Assembly: GCA_913031435.1 (NCBI GenBank)
Contig: CAJWFD010000017.1
Coordinates: forward strand, 1 to 38,476
Length of the DNA: 38,476 nucleotides
Origin: an uncultured Cryomorphaceae bacterium
GTDB lineage: Bacteria > Bacteroidota > Bacteroidia > Flavobacteriales > Schleiferiaceae
Reading direction: 5' to 3'
In this document: in pieces, positions 13,418-20,352 of the stretch
Numbering within the stretch: position 1 is the stretch's first letter
How the letters are laid out: each line of letters begins with the position of its first letter
Translations under genes and position numbers: made by a program
The notes under the pieces: generated by a model
The model's input: the letters and a program-made list of their open reading frames with translations, nothing else
What the model was told of the DNA's origin: nothing
Database searches by the model: none

Positions 13418-15066
13418 AAAGTTATGTTGTATTCCTTCGTGGTGGTGTTTCCTACACCGTCTATAACTACTACACGCAAATTATGGCTTCCTACGCTTAT
13501 TTCCTTGGGTATAATCACTTTTAACAAATTGTGTTTATAGTCAAAGTCAATCCTAGCAAACTTGCCGTCAATCCTAGCACTGTAACGATCAATACCCGTC
13601 TTATCATCTTCCGCTTTTATTCTTATTTCTTTGAATTGGCTACCAGATCGAGAAACAGGATCCTGTTGTGCCAAGCTCACAGACGGATCTATAAGGTCTT
13701 GGTCTAAATAGTACGTCCCTGTGTTTCGCGTAGAGAAAGTAAGTACATCACCTGTCCTTTTAGCTATTTCCGCACGCTGCTTTCTGCTTTCTGCTTCGAC
13801 CCATGCGAACCATCCAAAACCACCTTTTTGAATAGAATCTAGTTTCCAAGTCACCTCAATACTTTTTTGTAATGGCACATCTCCACCGCCTATTAAATAT
13901 TTTCCTTGACCTTTTTTCACCAATTTAAAATTGGTATTTCTATACATCGCTCCCGAAGGAATACTTACCCGTATTTTATCCTCCTTAAGGGTATGCATTT
14001 GGTCCCAAGAAAGTCCTGTTCTGAAGGTACTATCCATAGGTGATCCTAGGATGTAAAAAGAGGTGTTACTTTTATTTCCTGCATGGTCAGTAACTAGAAT
14101 TGTTACATTAACTAAGCTGTCTTTAGCCACTGTTATCCAGCCTTTTGAAGATCTAAATTCTGGGAATATAGTCTCTTCTGTACTACTGATTTTCAGTGGA
14201 TTATTGTCTAACTCATACAACCTAGTCCATCTTGCTCCACTCGCATAATACTGCTGGTAATCAAAATGCGCATTAATGAACCGGCTCGTAGAGAAATTTA
14301 TTCTTCGATATTCCGCACTAAAAACAGCGTCATTATTCACGGAGCTTAAGATTTTGTACACGCCATTATTATTGTTTGCACCATCCTGCTTGTCCGTCGT
14401 GTAAAGGTTGATCCCAATGGGAACTCCAATATTAAGGGCTCGTAGGTCAAGTGTGTCCCCATCTTTAAAATTCCCGCGGTCTGTGAAATCTTGAGTCACC
14501 CACATGAGCCCCCTCAGAGAAGGAGGCCGTGAATCTAAAACGGTTAGACCGAACTCAAGAGGATTTAAGGGCTCTTCTGTTCGCGAATCTCTTATCTCAA
14601 AATGTAGGTGCGGACCCATAGAGCCTCCTGTATTGCCAGAAAACGCGATAAAATCTTCGCGCTGAACCACAAAGCTTTCTTTGGAGGGATATAAATTCCC
14701 ATTATTCTTACTTCTGTCCCTCAACTGCTCTTCCACCCATCGCTCAATTTCTGTCGAAAACCCATTAAGATGTCCATAAACAGAGGTATATCCTTCTGGA
14801 TGCTTGATATATAGCGCATTTCCATAGCCATAAGGGCTGATCGAAATTCTACTCACATAGCCAGCAGCCACCGCACGTACTTTTAATCCACTTCTTCCTT
14901 GAGTTTTGATGTCAATTCCCCCGTGGAAGTGGTTTGATCGTAGCTCAGCAAAGGTGCCGCTGAGGACCAAAGGAATCTCTAAAGGACTGGAAAGCAGTAG
15001 GTTTTGTCCTGGTAAAAGGATACTAGTTAACAAAAAACCAAGGAGAGCAAAAATTTTCTTCATCAT
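13414..15066 (-). CDS. M23 family (LytM-type) metallopeptidase
   Basis: The 550-residue protein has a signal peptide (residues 1-20, ending ILLPG) and an M23 domain at about 30-180. It keeps the metal and catalytic residues: His48 and Asp52 (HGGID), His99 (YGHL) and His153/His155 (GPHLHFEIRD). LytM enzymes cut peptidoglycan cross-links or glycyl bonds, and intact residues suggest an active enzyme. The remaining 370 residues form several beta-sandwich-like repeats of unknown role (for example near 430-545). ATG codons stand at 15066 and 15063. A consensus -7 box at 15068-15075 would start transcription near the second one. It is the first gene of an operon with a regulatory-like domain protein, a TonB receptor and a 78-residue protein. 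Confidence 0.92.
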   Translation of the reverse strand: MMKKIFALLGFLLTSILLPGQNLLLSSPLEIPLVLSGTFAELRSNHFHGGIDIKTQGRSGLKVRAVAAGYVSRISISPYGYGNALYIKHPEGYTSVYGHLNGFSTEIERWVEEQLRDRSKNNGNLYPSKESFVVQREDFIAFSGNTGGSMGPHLHFEIRDSRTEEPLNPLEFGLTVLDSRPPSLRGLMWVTQDFTDRGNFKDGDTLDLRALNIGVPIGINLYTTDKQDGANNNNGVYKILSSVNNDAVFSAEYRRINFSTSRFINAHFDYQQYYASGARWTRLYELDNNPLKISSTEETIFPEFRSSKGWITVAKDSLVNVTILVTDHAGNKSNTSFYILGSPMDSTFRTGLSWDQMHTLKEDKIRVSIPSGAMYRNTNFKLVKKGQGKYLIGGGDVPLQKSIEVTWKLDSIQKGGFGWFAWVEAESRKQRAEIAKRTGDVLTFSTRNTGTYYLDQDLIDPSVSLAQQDPVSRSGSQFKEIRIKAEDDKTGIDRYSARIDGKFARIDFDYKHNLLKVIIPKEISVGSHNLRVVVIDGVGNTTTKEYNITL

Positions 15067-15067
15067 G

Positions 15068-15075
15068 CAAAGCTA
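15068..15075 (-). promoter_or_regulatory. -7 box for the M23 peptidase operon (TAGCTTTG)
   Basis: On the minus strand TAGCTTTG is a full TAnnTTTG match ending one base before the first ATG (15066) of the peptidase gene. With the usual distance from box to start, the mRNA would begin near the second ATG (15063), so it would be leaderless. It is only eight bases from a divergent -7 box at 15084-15091. Confidence 0.6.
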
Positions 15076-15083
15076 CAATATGG

Positions 15084-15091
15084 TATCTTTG
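15084..15091 (+). promoter_or_regulatory. -7 box for the coiled-coil/zapA unit (TATCTTTG)
   Basis: TATCTTTG matches the consensus fully and ends 16 bases before the ATG of the 98-residue coiled-coil gene. No TTG is found at the ideal distance. Divergent and nearly overlapping with the promoter of the M23 operon, so polymerase could not occupy both at once. Confidence 0.65.
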
Positions 15092-15107
15092 GTCTAAACT
15101 GAAATCT

Positions 15108-15404
15108 ATGTCATCTGACTTAACTTCTCAAATGCAGCGTGTGGTGGAGAAGGCCTCGAAAGTGGCCAACATCAATACAAGCTTGAGAGATAAGGTTAGA
15201 GAACTAGAAGATCAGATTGTTCATTTGCAGGAAACCTTAGGCGCCATGCAGGTTGAACATTCGGATTTTAACAATCAGTTGCAACAACGCAATCTTGCAT
15301 TGACTGTTCAGAGTGGTTCGCCCACAAGGGACACTTACAGTGAGGAGAAAATTGCGGAGTTGATACGGGAAATTGACCGTTGTATGAAATTGTTAAGTGC
15401 ATAA
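15108..15404 (+). CDS. Short coiled-coil protein upstream of ZapA
   Basis: The 98-residue protein is a nearly continuous coiled coil (LRDKVRELEDQIVHLQETLG in the middle, heptad-like leucines) with no signal or membrane segment. It begins directly after a consensus -7 box and ends four bases before the preferred zapA start. Position and shape suggest a cell-division accessory factor, perhaps an analogue of ZapB, which in E. coli is also a short coiled coil working with ZapA. That is inference from context; I see no sequence proof of homology to ZapB. The charged C-terminus (EEKIAELIREIDRCMKLLSA) could be an interaction site. Confidence 0.75.
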   Translation: MSSDLTSQMQRVVEKASKVANINTSLRDKVRELEDQIVHLQETLGAMQVEHSDFNNQLQQRNLALTVQSGSPTRDTYSEEKIAELIREIDRCMKLLSA

Positions 15405-15408
15405 TCTC

Positions 15409-15705
15409 GTGAGCGAGAACACACTAAAAATAAAAGTTACCATAGCAAACAGGGCCTATCCTTTGACTATTAAAAAGGAAGAAGAGGGTCAGATTAGAGC
15501 TGCTGTGAAAACCATAAATAATGCTGTAACACGTTTTGAAACCCGCTATGCGGTGCAGGATAAACAAGATGTACTCAGCATGTGTGCCCTTCAATTGGCT
15601 TCAAAAGCTGAATTGGCTACGAAACAATCTCATGACGTTCAGTCTCAGACGAGCAAAGTGCTTGTCGATGTGGAAGCTGCTTTAGACGCAGCACTACAGG
15701 ACTAA
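15409..15705 (+). CDS. zapA: Cell division protein ZapA
   Basis: ZapA binds and bundles FtsZ filaments at the division ring. The 98-residue product shows the family layout: an N-terminal beta domain (LKIKVTIANRAYPLTIKKEE) followed by a long helix (VKTINNAVTRFETRY, then VLSMCALQLASKAEL) that forms the coiled-coil tetramer. Two GTG codons could start it: 15397, overlapping the previous gene by eight bases, and 15409, four bases after its stop. I choose 15409 because the product then begins MSENTLKIKV, like known family members. No ATG is available. The next element downstream is a 6S-like RNA, then RNase Y; zapA next to 6S RNA is also the order in E. coli. Confidence 0.9.
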   Translation: MSENTLKIKVTIANRAYPLTIKKEEEGQIRAAVKTINNAVTRFETRYAVQDKQDVLSMCALQLASKAELATKQSHDVQSQTSKVLVDVEAALDAALQD

Positions 15706-15712
15706 TAAGTTT

Positions 15713-15899
15713 CCCATACTTGCTGTTTAATTTGCTGAACTCAACGAGCACGTTGTTATGAGCCTGTCTTACAGCGTTACGAGCAGGCCGCACCTTGTGA
15801 AAGGGAGTTTACTCCAGTGGAAGGTCAAGACGTTGTAGAAGGTACAGATCCTGATTATTAGGAGTTTAGACAACATGCGCAGTAGGTATGGGTTTTTTT
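15713..15899 (+). ncRNA. ssrS: 6S RNA (6S-Flavo type)
   Basis: The non-coding stretch between zapA and rny folds as a long 6S-like rod. The closing stem pairs CCCATACTTGCTG (15713-15725) with CAGTAGGTATGGG (15880-15892) over 13 bp with two G-T pairs, followed directly by seven T (15893-15899), so the closing stem also serves as terminator. Inside, GCCTG/CAGGC pair, and the tip is ACCTT...AAGGT with GGAGT/ACTCC around a short loop. 6S RNA mimics an open promoter and binds sigma-70-type RNA polymerase. The location after zapA fits 6S RNA in several phyla. It probably arises by processing or from a weak promoter at the zapA end (TAAGTTTC at 15706). Not checked against a covariance model. Confidence 0.85.
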
Positions 15900-15922
15900 A
15901 AGAATTTATAAACCATAAAGAA

Positions 15923-17458
15923 ATGGTCATAACTATTATTGCTGCTATTATATCTCTTGTTGCCGGTTTAGGTGGCGGATTTGTACTCTGGCAAAACACG
16001 CTCAAGAAAAAAGGAGTGTTGTTAATGGCAGAGTCGAAAAAAGAAGCAGAACAAATTAAGAAGGATAGAATCCTAGAAGCAAAAGAACGTTTCTTAAACC
16101 TTAAAGAAGAGCATGAACGTGCTGTCATAAAGCGTGATCAGAAATTGGCGGAACGTCAGAATTCCTTCCGAGAGAAAGATGAACGCTTGAAAAAGAGCAT
16201 TCAAGATTACCAGCGTGATCACCGTGATCTGGAGCGTGAAAAGGAGAAAATCGCCAATAAGCAAGATTCTCTAAACGCTAAAAGTCGTGAACTTGATAAT
16301 CTTAAAGAAAAGCACATTGCTGATCTAGAGGCATTGACGGGAATGACAGAGGAAGAAGCTAAAGAGCAAATGATCCAAGCTCTGAAAGACAAGGCCAAGC
16401 TTGACGCTCAAGCCTACATTCAAACTACCCTCGAAGAAGCGAAACTTACAGCGTCACAAGAGGCGAAAAAAGTGGTGATTCAATCTATTCAGCGCGTTGC
16501 CGCAGAAAGTGCTATTGAGAACTCAGTATCTGTATTCAATATTGAAAACGATGATATTAAAGGAAAAATCATCGGTCGTGAGGGGCGTAATATTCGTGCT
16601 ATAGAAGCTGCAACTGGTGTGGAAATCGTAGTAGATGATACGCCTGAAGCTATTCTATTAAGCTGTTTTGATCCAGTTCGCAGGGAGATCGCACGTCTAT
16701 CGTTACATAAACTAGTTAGTGATGGCCGCATCCATCCTGCTCGTGTAGAAGAGGTGGTAGAGAAGACGAAACGTCAAATTGAAGAAGAAATCGCCCAGAT
16801 AGGGAAACGAACCGCAATAGACTTGGGTATTCATGGATTGCATCCAGAATTGATCAAAACTATAGGTCGAATGAAATATCGTTCGTCCTACGGACAGAAC
16901 TTATTGCAACACAGTCGTGAGGTCGCAAATTTATGTGCGATTATGGCGTCTGAATTGGGTCTAGATCCAAAGGTTGCAAAACGTGCAGGTCTGTTACATG
17001 ATATAGGTAAAGTTCCTCATGAGGAAACTGATCTACCGCATGCTTTATTAGGTATGCAGTGGGCTGAAAAGTACGGAGAGAAACCAGAGGTATGTAATGC
17101 CATAGGTGCGCACCATGACGAAATTGAGATGACTTCGATGATCTCACCGATAGTTCAGGTTTGTGATGCCATTTCAGGAGCCCGTCCTGGTGCTCGTCGT
17201 CAGATTGCTGAAAGTTATATCAAGCGTCTTAAGGATCTTGAGAGCTTAGCTTACGACTTTGATGGCGTGACCAAGGCCTATGCAATTCAAGCAGGACGCG
17301 AGTTGCGTGTAATGGTTGAAAGTGAGAAGGTCACTGATGCTATGGCCGCTCAAATCTCTTATGACATCTCGCAAAAAATTCAAACAGAAATGACCTATCC
17401 CGGTCAGGTGCGCGTCACGGTAATTCGTGAGTTACGCGCTGTGAATATTGCGAAGTAA
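15923..17458 (+). CDS. rny: Ribonuclease Y
   Basis: RNase Y is a membrane-anchored endoribonuclease that starts mRNA decay in many bacteria. The 511-residue protein shows the full family layout: an N-terminal membrane anchor ([20 protein letters not shown]), a long charged coiled coil (about 30-190), a KH RNA-binding domain (about 210-270, with [15 protein letters not shown]) and an HD metal-dependent domain with His359-Asp360 ([12 protein letters not shown]). The metal residues are intact. It follows the 6S-like RNA by 23 bases. Two consecutive hairpins stand after its stop, the second inside the convergent gene's coding end. Confidence 0.97.
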   Translation: MVITIIAAIISLVAGLGGGFVLWQNTLKKKGVLLMAESKKEAEQIKKDRILEAKERFLNLKEEHERAVIKRDQKLAERQNSFREKDERLKKSIQDYQRDHRDLEREKEKIANKQDSLNAKSRELDNLKEKHIADLEALTGMTEEEAKEQMIQALKDKAKLDAQAYIQTTLEEAKLTASQEAKKVVIQSIQRVAAESAIENSVSVFNIENDDIKGKIIGREGRNIRAIEAATGVEIVVDDTPEAILLSCFDPVRREIARLSLHKLVSDGRIHPARVEEVVEKTKRQIEEEIAQIGKRTAIDLGIHGLHPELIKTIGRMKYRSSYGQNLLQHSREVANLCAIMASELGLDPKVAKRAGLLHDIGKVPHEETDLPHALLGMQWAEKYGEKPEVCNAIGAHHDEIEMTSMISPIVQVCDAISGARPGARRQIAESYIKRLKDLESLAYDFDGVTKAYAIQAGRELRVMVESEKVTDAMAAQISYDISQKIQTEMTYPGQVRVTVIRELRAVNIAK

Positions 17459-17462
17459 TTCA

Positions 17463-17501
17463 ACAAAATTATACGGACGCTCTGCGTCCGTATAATTTTG
17501 T
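17463..17501. terminator. Bidirectional terminator between rny and nucleoside phosphorylase
   Basis: An 18-bp perfect stem (17463-17480 with 17484-17501) encloses the loop TCT. The stem is A/T-rich outside (ACAAAATTATA) and G/C-rich inside (CGGACGC), so each strand ends in ATAATTTTGT and termination in both directions is plausible for the two convergent genes. Confidence 0.85.
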
Positions 17502-17505
17502 CCTC

Positions 17506-18342
17506 CTATAAAGTGCTCGCCCAGGCGAGCACTTTTTTTATGAGCTCATTAATAGCCTCTTCAGGCTTGTCGTGAAATGTACCGTTCGCGCGATTTGCAA
17601 GAAGTGCTGAAAAGCTATAGGCATCATGTCCTAGTAGGTGCGCGAGCGCATAGATTCCAGAAGTTTCCATTTCAAAATTAGTCACGTGGTGTTCGCCTAC
17701 ATAGGTAGAGGTCAGTTCATCTAGCGCCTTTGAAAATGTGCTTTTCAGTTTTATGCTCCTTCCTTGTGGAGCATAAAATCCTGGAAGAGTGGCGGTAATA
17801 CCATGATACAAATCCTCCCAGTGTGCTTTCTGCGAATGTGGTGCCGCTATATAGAATGGATTTACAGGAGATGCTGTTATTTCTATGCGCGAAAAGCTAT
17901 GCTCGTAATAGGGCAACAATCCGTCAAAAGCTAGTGCACCTTCGCTGACTAAAAGACTTCCTAGCGGAATATCAGGATCAATAGCCCCACTAGTTCCAAT
18001 TCTGATGATGGTTAGTTTTCGATGCTCTTGACGGTTGATTCTTGTAACGGGATCAATATTCACAGCTGCGTCAAGCTCGTTTAAAACGATGTCAATATTG
18101 TCAGTGCCCATTCCAGTTGACATTACTAACACGTCTTTTCCGAAAACATGTCCACGAACCATTTTAAACTCGCGTCTGTTCTTTTCCCATAGAATACTAT
18201 CAAAATGAGTGGTCACTGAACCAACCCTATCAGGATCTCCAACAGTGAATACGAGATCAGGTATATCCTCTGCTTTAAGGCCTAGATGGTAAACACTACC
18301 GTCTGGATTTAGAATGAGTTCTGAGGGTGAGTATGGCATCAT
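17506..18342 (-). CDS. Nucleoside phosphorylase (uridine/purine phosphorylase family)
   Basis: The enzyme splits a nucleoside with phosphate to base and ribose-1-phosphate in salvage. The 278-residue protein has the PNP/UDP family blocks: FTVGDPDRV (32-40) for phosphate binding, STGMGTDNIDIVLNELD (about 95-111) and IRIGTSGAI (about 133-141), then FEMETSGIYALA near 223 with the ribose-binding Met-Glu. The blocks resemble uridine phosphorylase more than DeoD, but the base specificity is uncertain, so no symbol is given. Two ATG codons in a row open the gene, and I keep the first. A TACTTTTG promoter box lies 22 bases upstream. The last codons, ending ASTL, overlap a plus-strand terminator hairpin. 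Confidence 0.9.
   Translation of the reverse strand: MMPYSPSELILNPDGSVYHLGLKAEDIPDLVFTVGDPDRVGSVTTHFDSILWEKNRREFKMVRGHVFGKDVLVMSTGMGTDNIDIVLNELDAAVNIDPVTRINRQEHRKLTIIRIGTSGAIDPDIPLGSLLVSEGALAFDGLLPYYEHSFSRIEITASPVNPFYIAAPHSQKAHWEDLYHGITATLPGFYAPQGRSIKLKSTFSKALDELTSTYVGEHHVTNFEMETSGIYALAHLLGHDAYSFSALLANRANGTFHDKPEEAINELIKKVLAWASTL
17510..17539 (+). terminator. Rho-independent terminator for rny, inside the convergent gene's 3' end
   Basis: AAAGTGCTCGCC (17510-17521) and GGCGAGCACTTT (17524-17535) form a perfect 12-bp stem with the loop CA, followed by T up to 17539. The T run is on the plus strand, so it serves rny. The same bases encode the last residues of the nucleoside phosphorylase on the minus strand. 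Confidence 0.8.
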
Positions 18343-18363
18343 TGTGAAGTATATTTAACAAAT

Positions 18364-18371
18364 CAAAAGTA
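18364..18371 (-). promoter_or_regulatory. -7 box of nucleoside phosphorylase (TACTTTTG)
   Basis: TACTTTTG on the minus strand matches TAnnTTTG and ends 21 bases before the first ATG. At the -33 position TTC stands in place of TTG with 19-base spacing, one mismatch. Confidence 0.6.
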
Positions 18372-18381
18372 CAGCTGAATA

Positions 18382-19629
18382 GTGAAAGCAGAAATTATAA
18401 CAATTGGAGACGAGATTTTAATCGGTCAAATTGTGGATACCAATAGTGCTTGGCTCGGGCAAGTGCTTGGTGAAGAGGGGATAGAGGTAACGAGAATAAA
18501 TAGTATTTCCGATACTGCTGAGGCCATTATTGATGCGGTAGACCATGTTTATCCAAATACTGAATTGGTTATCCTGACTGGTGGACTGGGTCCCACAAAA
18601 GATGATTTAACCAAGCAGACCTTGACCAAATATTTTAATACTGAATTGGTATTTCGAGAGGATATTTGGCAACATATTGTCGAATTATTTGCCGGTTTTG
18701 GTCGGTTACCAGTGGATCGTAACAAACTACAAGCATTAGTTCCTGCTTCCTGTGAGGTACTATTTAACCACAAAGGTACCGCGCCGGGTATGCTCTTTCG
18801 CAAAGGAAATTTGAGGATAGTAAGTCTACCTGGAGTCCCATATGAGATGAAGGCCTTAGTTTCAGATGAACTGCTGCCCTTGTTGCGAGAAGAAATTAAC
18901 TACCAGATTCTACACAAAACGTTATTTGTAGTAGGGGTGCCTGAAAGTGTTCTTGCTGATAAAATAGAGCCTGTAGATGACCAGTTCGCTGCATCTGTGA
19001 AGTTGGCCTATCTACCACGTCCAGGAATGGTTCGTTTACGTTTAACGGCACGTGGCAAAAAAGAAGACGATTTGTCTGCAGATATAGGAGCTGCAACGGT
19101 ACTATTGAGAACTGCTCTTGGTGATGATCTCATGGACGGATCCAGCCAGCCTATTGAGCATTACATAGGTACACTACTCAAGAAGAAAGGATTGACCGTG
19201 GGTACGGCTGAAAGTTGTACTGGAGGCGGTATAGGTGCCGTCTTAGTCAGTGCTCCCGGATCCTCGAGTTATTTCGAGGGAAGTATTGTGGCTTATTCCT
19301 ACGGTATTAAGGAAACAATGCTTGGTGTTGATCATCAGGTTTTAGTCAAAAAAGGTGCGGTTAGTGAGGAAATAGTACGTCAAATGTCCGAAGGTGCACG
19401 TGAAAAACTGGGTGTAGACTTCTCAATTGCGGTTAGTGGCATTGCGGGTCCAGGGGGTGGAACAGAGGATAAACCGGTGGGAACCAGTTGGATATCTGTT
19501 GCCGGTCCTTATCGAACTATTGCTGAAAAATTTGTCTTCGGAAAAGTACGTGAACGCAACATTCAGAAGACTATATTTGCCGCTCTAAACTTACTAGTTA
19601 AGGAAGTTGAAGATTATCCTTTAGGTTAG
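18382..19629 (+). CDS. cinA: CinA family nicotinamide-nucleotide amidohydrolase
   Basis: The 415-residue protein has both CinA domains. The N-terminal MoaB/MogA-like (COG1058) domain starts AEIITIGDEILIGQIVDTNS, and contains LTGGLGPTKDD (about 65-75) and the GTAPGM block. The C-terminal amidohydrolase domain (about 255-410) contains GTAESCTGGGIGAVLVSAPG and SGIAGPGGGTEDKPVGT. CinA recycles nicotinamide mononucleotide in NAD metabolism; the COG1058 domain can act as an ADP-ribose pyrophosphatase. The start codon is GTG at 18382, since no ATG is available before the conserved AEIITIGDE. It diverges from the nucleoside phosphorylase gene with only 39 bases between start codons, so their promoters must overlap. 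The name competence-damage protein is historical. Confidence 0.95.
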   Translation: MKAEIITIGDEILIGQIVDTNSAWLGQVLGEEGIEVTRINSISDTAEAIIDAVDHVYPNTELVILTGGLGPTKDDLTKQTLTKYFNTELVFREDIWQHIVELFAGFGRLPVDRNKLQALVPASCEVLFNHKGTAPGMLFRKGNLRIVSLPGVPYEMKALVSDELLPLLREEINYQILHKTLFVVGVPESVLADKIEPVDDQFAASVKLAYLPRPGMVRLRLTARGKKEDDLSADIGAATVLLRTALGDDLMDGSSQPIEHYIGTLLKKKGLTVGTAESCTGGGIGAVLVSAPGSSSYFEGSIVAYSYGIKETMLGVDHQVLVKKGAVSEEIVRQMSEGAREKLGVDFSIAVSGIAGPGGGTEDKPVGTSWISVAGPYRTIAEKFVFGKVRERNIQKTIFAALNLLVKEVEDYPLG

Positions 19630-19660
19630 TTGCTCAATTATATTAATTAGCGTAGTTTTG
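19630..19660 (+). promoter_or_regulatory. Promoter of the rpmB operon (TTG-N20-TAGTTTTG)
   Basis: TTG (19630-19632) is followed after 20 bases by TAGTTTTG (19653-19660), which fits the Bacteroidota consensus with one extra spacer base. It lies 37 bases before the L28 start codon and just after the cinA stop codon. Confidence 0.75.
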
Positions 19661-19697
19661 CAAACCATTTAGGAAGAACCCGGAAAAGATAAATATT

Positions 19698-19937
19698 ATG
19701 TCACGTGTTTGTGATTTGACAGGTAAGAAAGCATTGACAGGAAATAACGTTTCCTTCTCTAACAAGAAGAACAAGCGTAAATTCAACGTCAACTTATTCA
19801 CGAAGAAGTTTTACATTCCAGAAGAGGACCGTTGGGTTACTCTAAAGATTGCAGCTTCAACGTTGAAGACCATCAATAAAAAAGGTATCTCTGTTGTGTT
19901 GAAAGATGCAGCTGCTAACGGATACATAGCTAAATAA
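19698..19937 (+). CDS. rpmB: 50S ribosomal protein L28
   Basis: bL28 is a small structural protein of the large ribosomal subunit. The 79-residue sequence starts MSRVCDLTGKKALTGNNVSF and carries the characteristic SNKKNKRKFNVNL stretch and a WVTLKIAASTLKTINKKG segment. The single cysteine at residue 5 means no complete zinc ribbon is present. It is the first gene of the rpmB-rpmG-DUF4295 operon, with its own promoter upstream and a terminator after the third gene. The leader has no strong Shine-Dalgarno sequence, which is usual in this phylum. Confidence 0.97.
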   Translation: MSRVCDLTGKKALTGNNVSFSNKKNKRKFNVNLFTKKFYIPEEDRWVTLKIAASTLKTINKKGISVVLKDAAANGYIAK

Positions 19938-19945
19938 TTTAGGAC

Positions 19946-20128
19946 ATGGCTAAGAAAGGTAACCGCGTTCAAGTAATCCTAGAATGTACAGAGCACAAAG
20001 ACTCTGGTATGTCAGGTACTTCTCGTTACATAACAACTAAGAACAAGAAAAATACGCCAGATCGTATGGAGTTGAAGAAATACAACTCCGTCTTGAGACG
20101 TATGACTGTTCATAAAGAGATAAAGTAA
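19946..20128 (+). CDS. rpmG: 50S ribosomal protein L33
   Basis: bL33 is a small protein near the exit site of the large ribosomal subunit. The 60-residue sequence runs [20 protein letters not shown] and then ends in [20 protein letters not shown], typical of L33. The usual paired zinc cysteines are missing: only Cys14 is present, so this is the zinc-independent form. It follows L28 by eight bases and precedes the DUF4295 gene by one base. Confidence 0.97.
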   Translation: MAKKGNRVQVILECTEHKDSGMSGTSRYITTKNKKNTPDRMELKKYNSVLRRMTVHKEIK

Positions 20129-20129
20129 G

Positions 20130-20276
20130 ATGGCTAAGAAAGTTGTAGCAACACTTAAGAGTAGTGACTCTAAGCAGTTTACGAAAGTAATCAACATGAC
20201 TAAAAACGCTAAGGGTGCATACTCTTTCGAAGAGCGTATTGTAGCAAAAGACGCTGCAAAAGATTTCTTGAAATAA
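20130..20276 (+). CDS. DUF4295 small basic protein, probably ribosome-associated
   Basis: An ATG one base after the rpmG stop opens a 48-codon frame: MAKKVVATLKSSDSKQFTKV, then INMTKNAKGAYSFEERIVAK and DAAKDFLK. This matches the DUF4295 family, which in Bacteroidota sits directly after L33. It is very basic and begins MAKK like many ribosomal proteins. Position in a ribosomal-protein operon, size and charge make a ribosomal role likely. I have an unverified recollection that a protein of this kind was assigned to the large subunit in a Flavobacterium ribosome structure. A terminator follows 25 bases later, closing the operon. Confidence 0.9.
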   Translation: MAKKVVATLKSSDSKQFTKVINMTKNAKGAYSFEERIVAKDAAKDFLK

Positions 20277-20301
20277 GATTCGTCTTTAATCACGATATTT
20301 G

Positions 20302-20329
20302 AACCACTCTAGACCAGAGTGGTTTTTTT
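20302..20329 (+). terminator. Rho-independent terminator of the rpmB-rpmG-DUF4295 operon
   Basis: AACCACTCT (20302-20310) pairs perfectly with AGAGTGGTT (20316-20324) around the loop AGACC, followed by T to 20329. It separates the ribosomal operon from ftsY. Confidence 0.9.
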
Positions 20330-20352
20330 ATATTATGTCATAAGCAACGATT

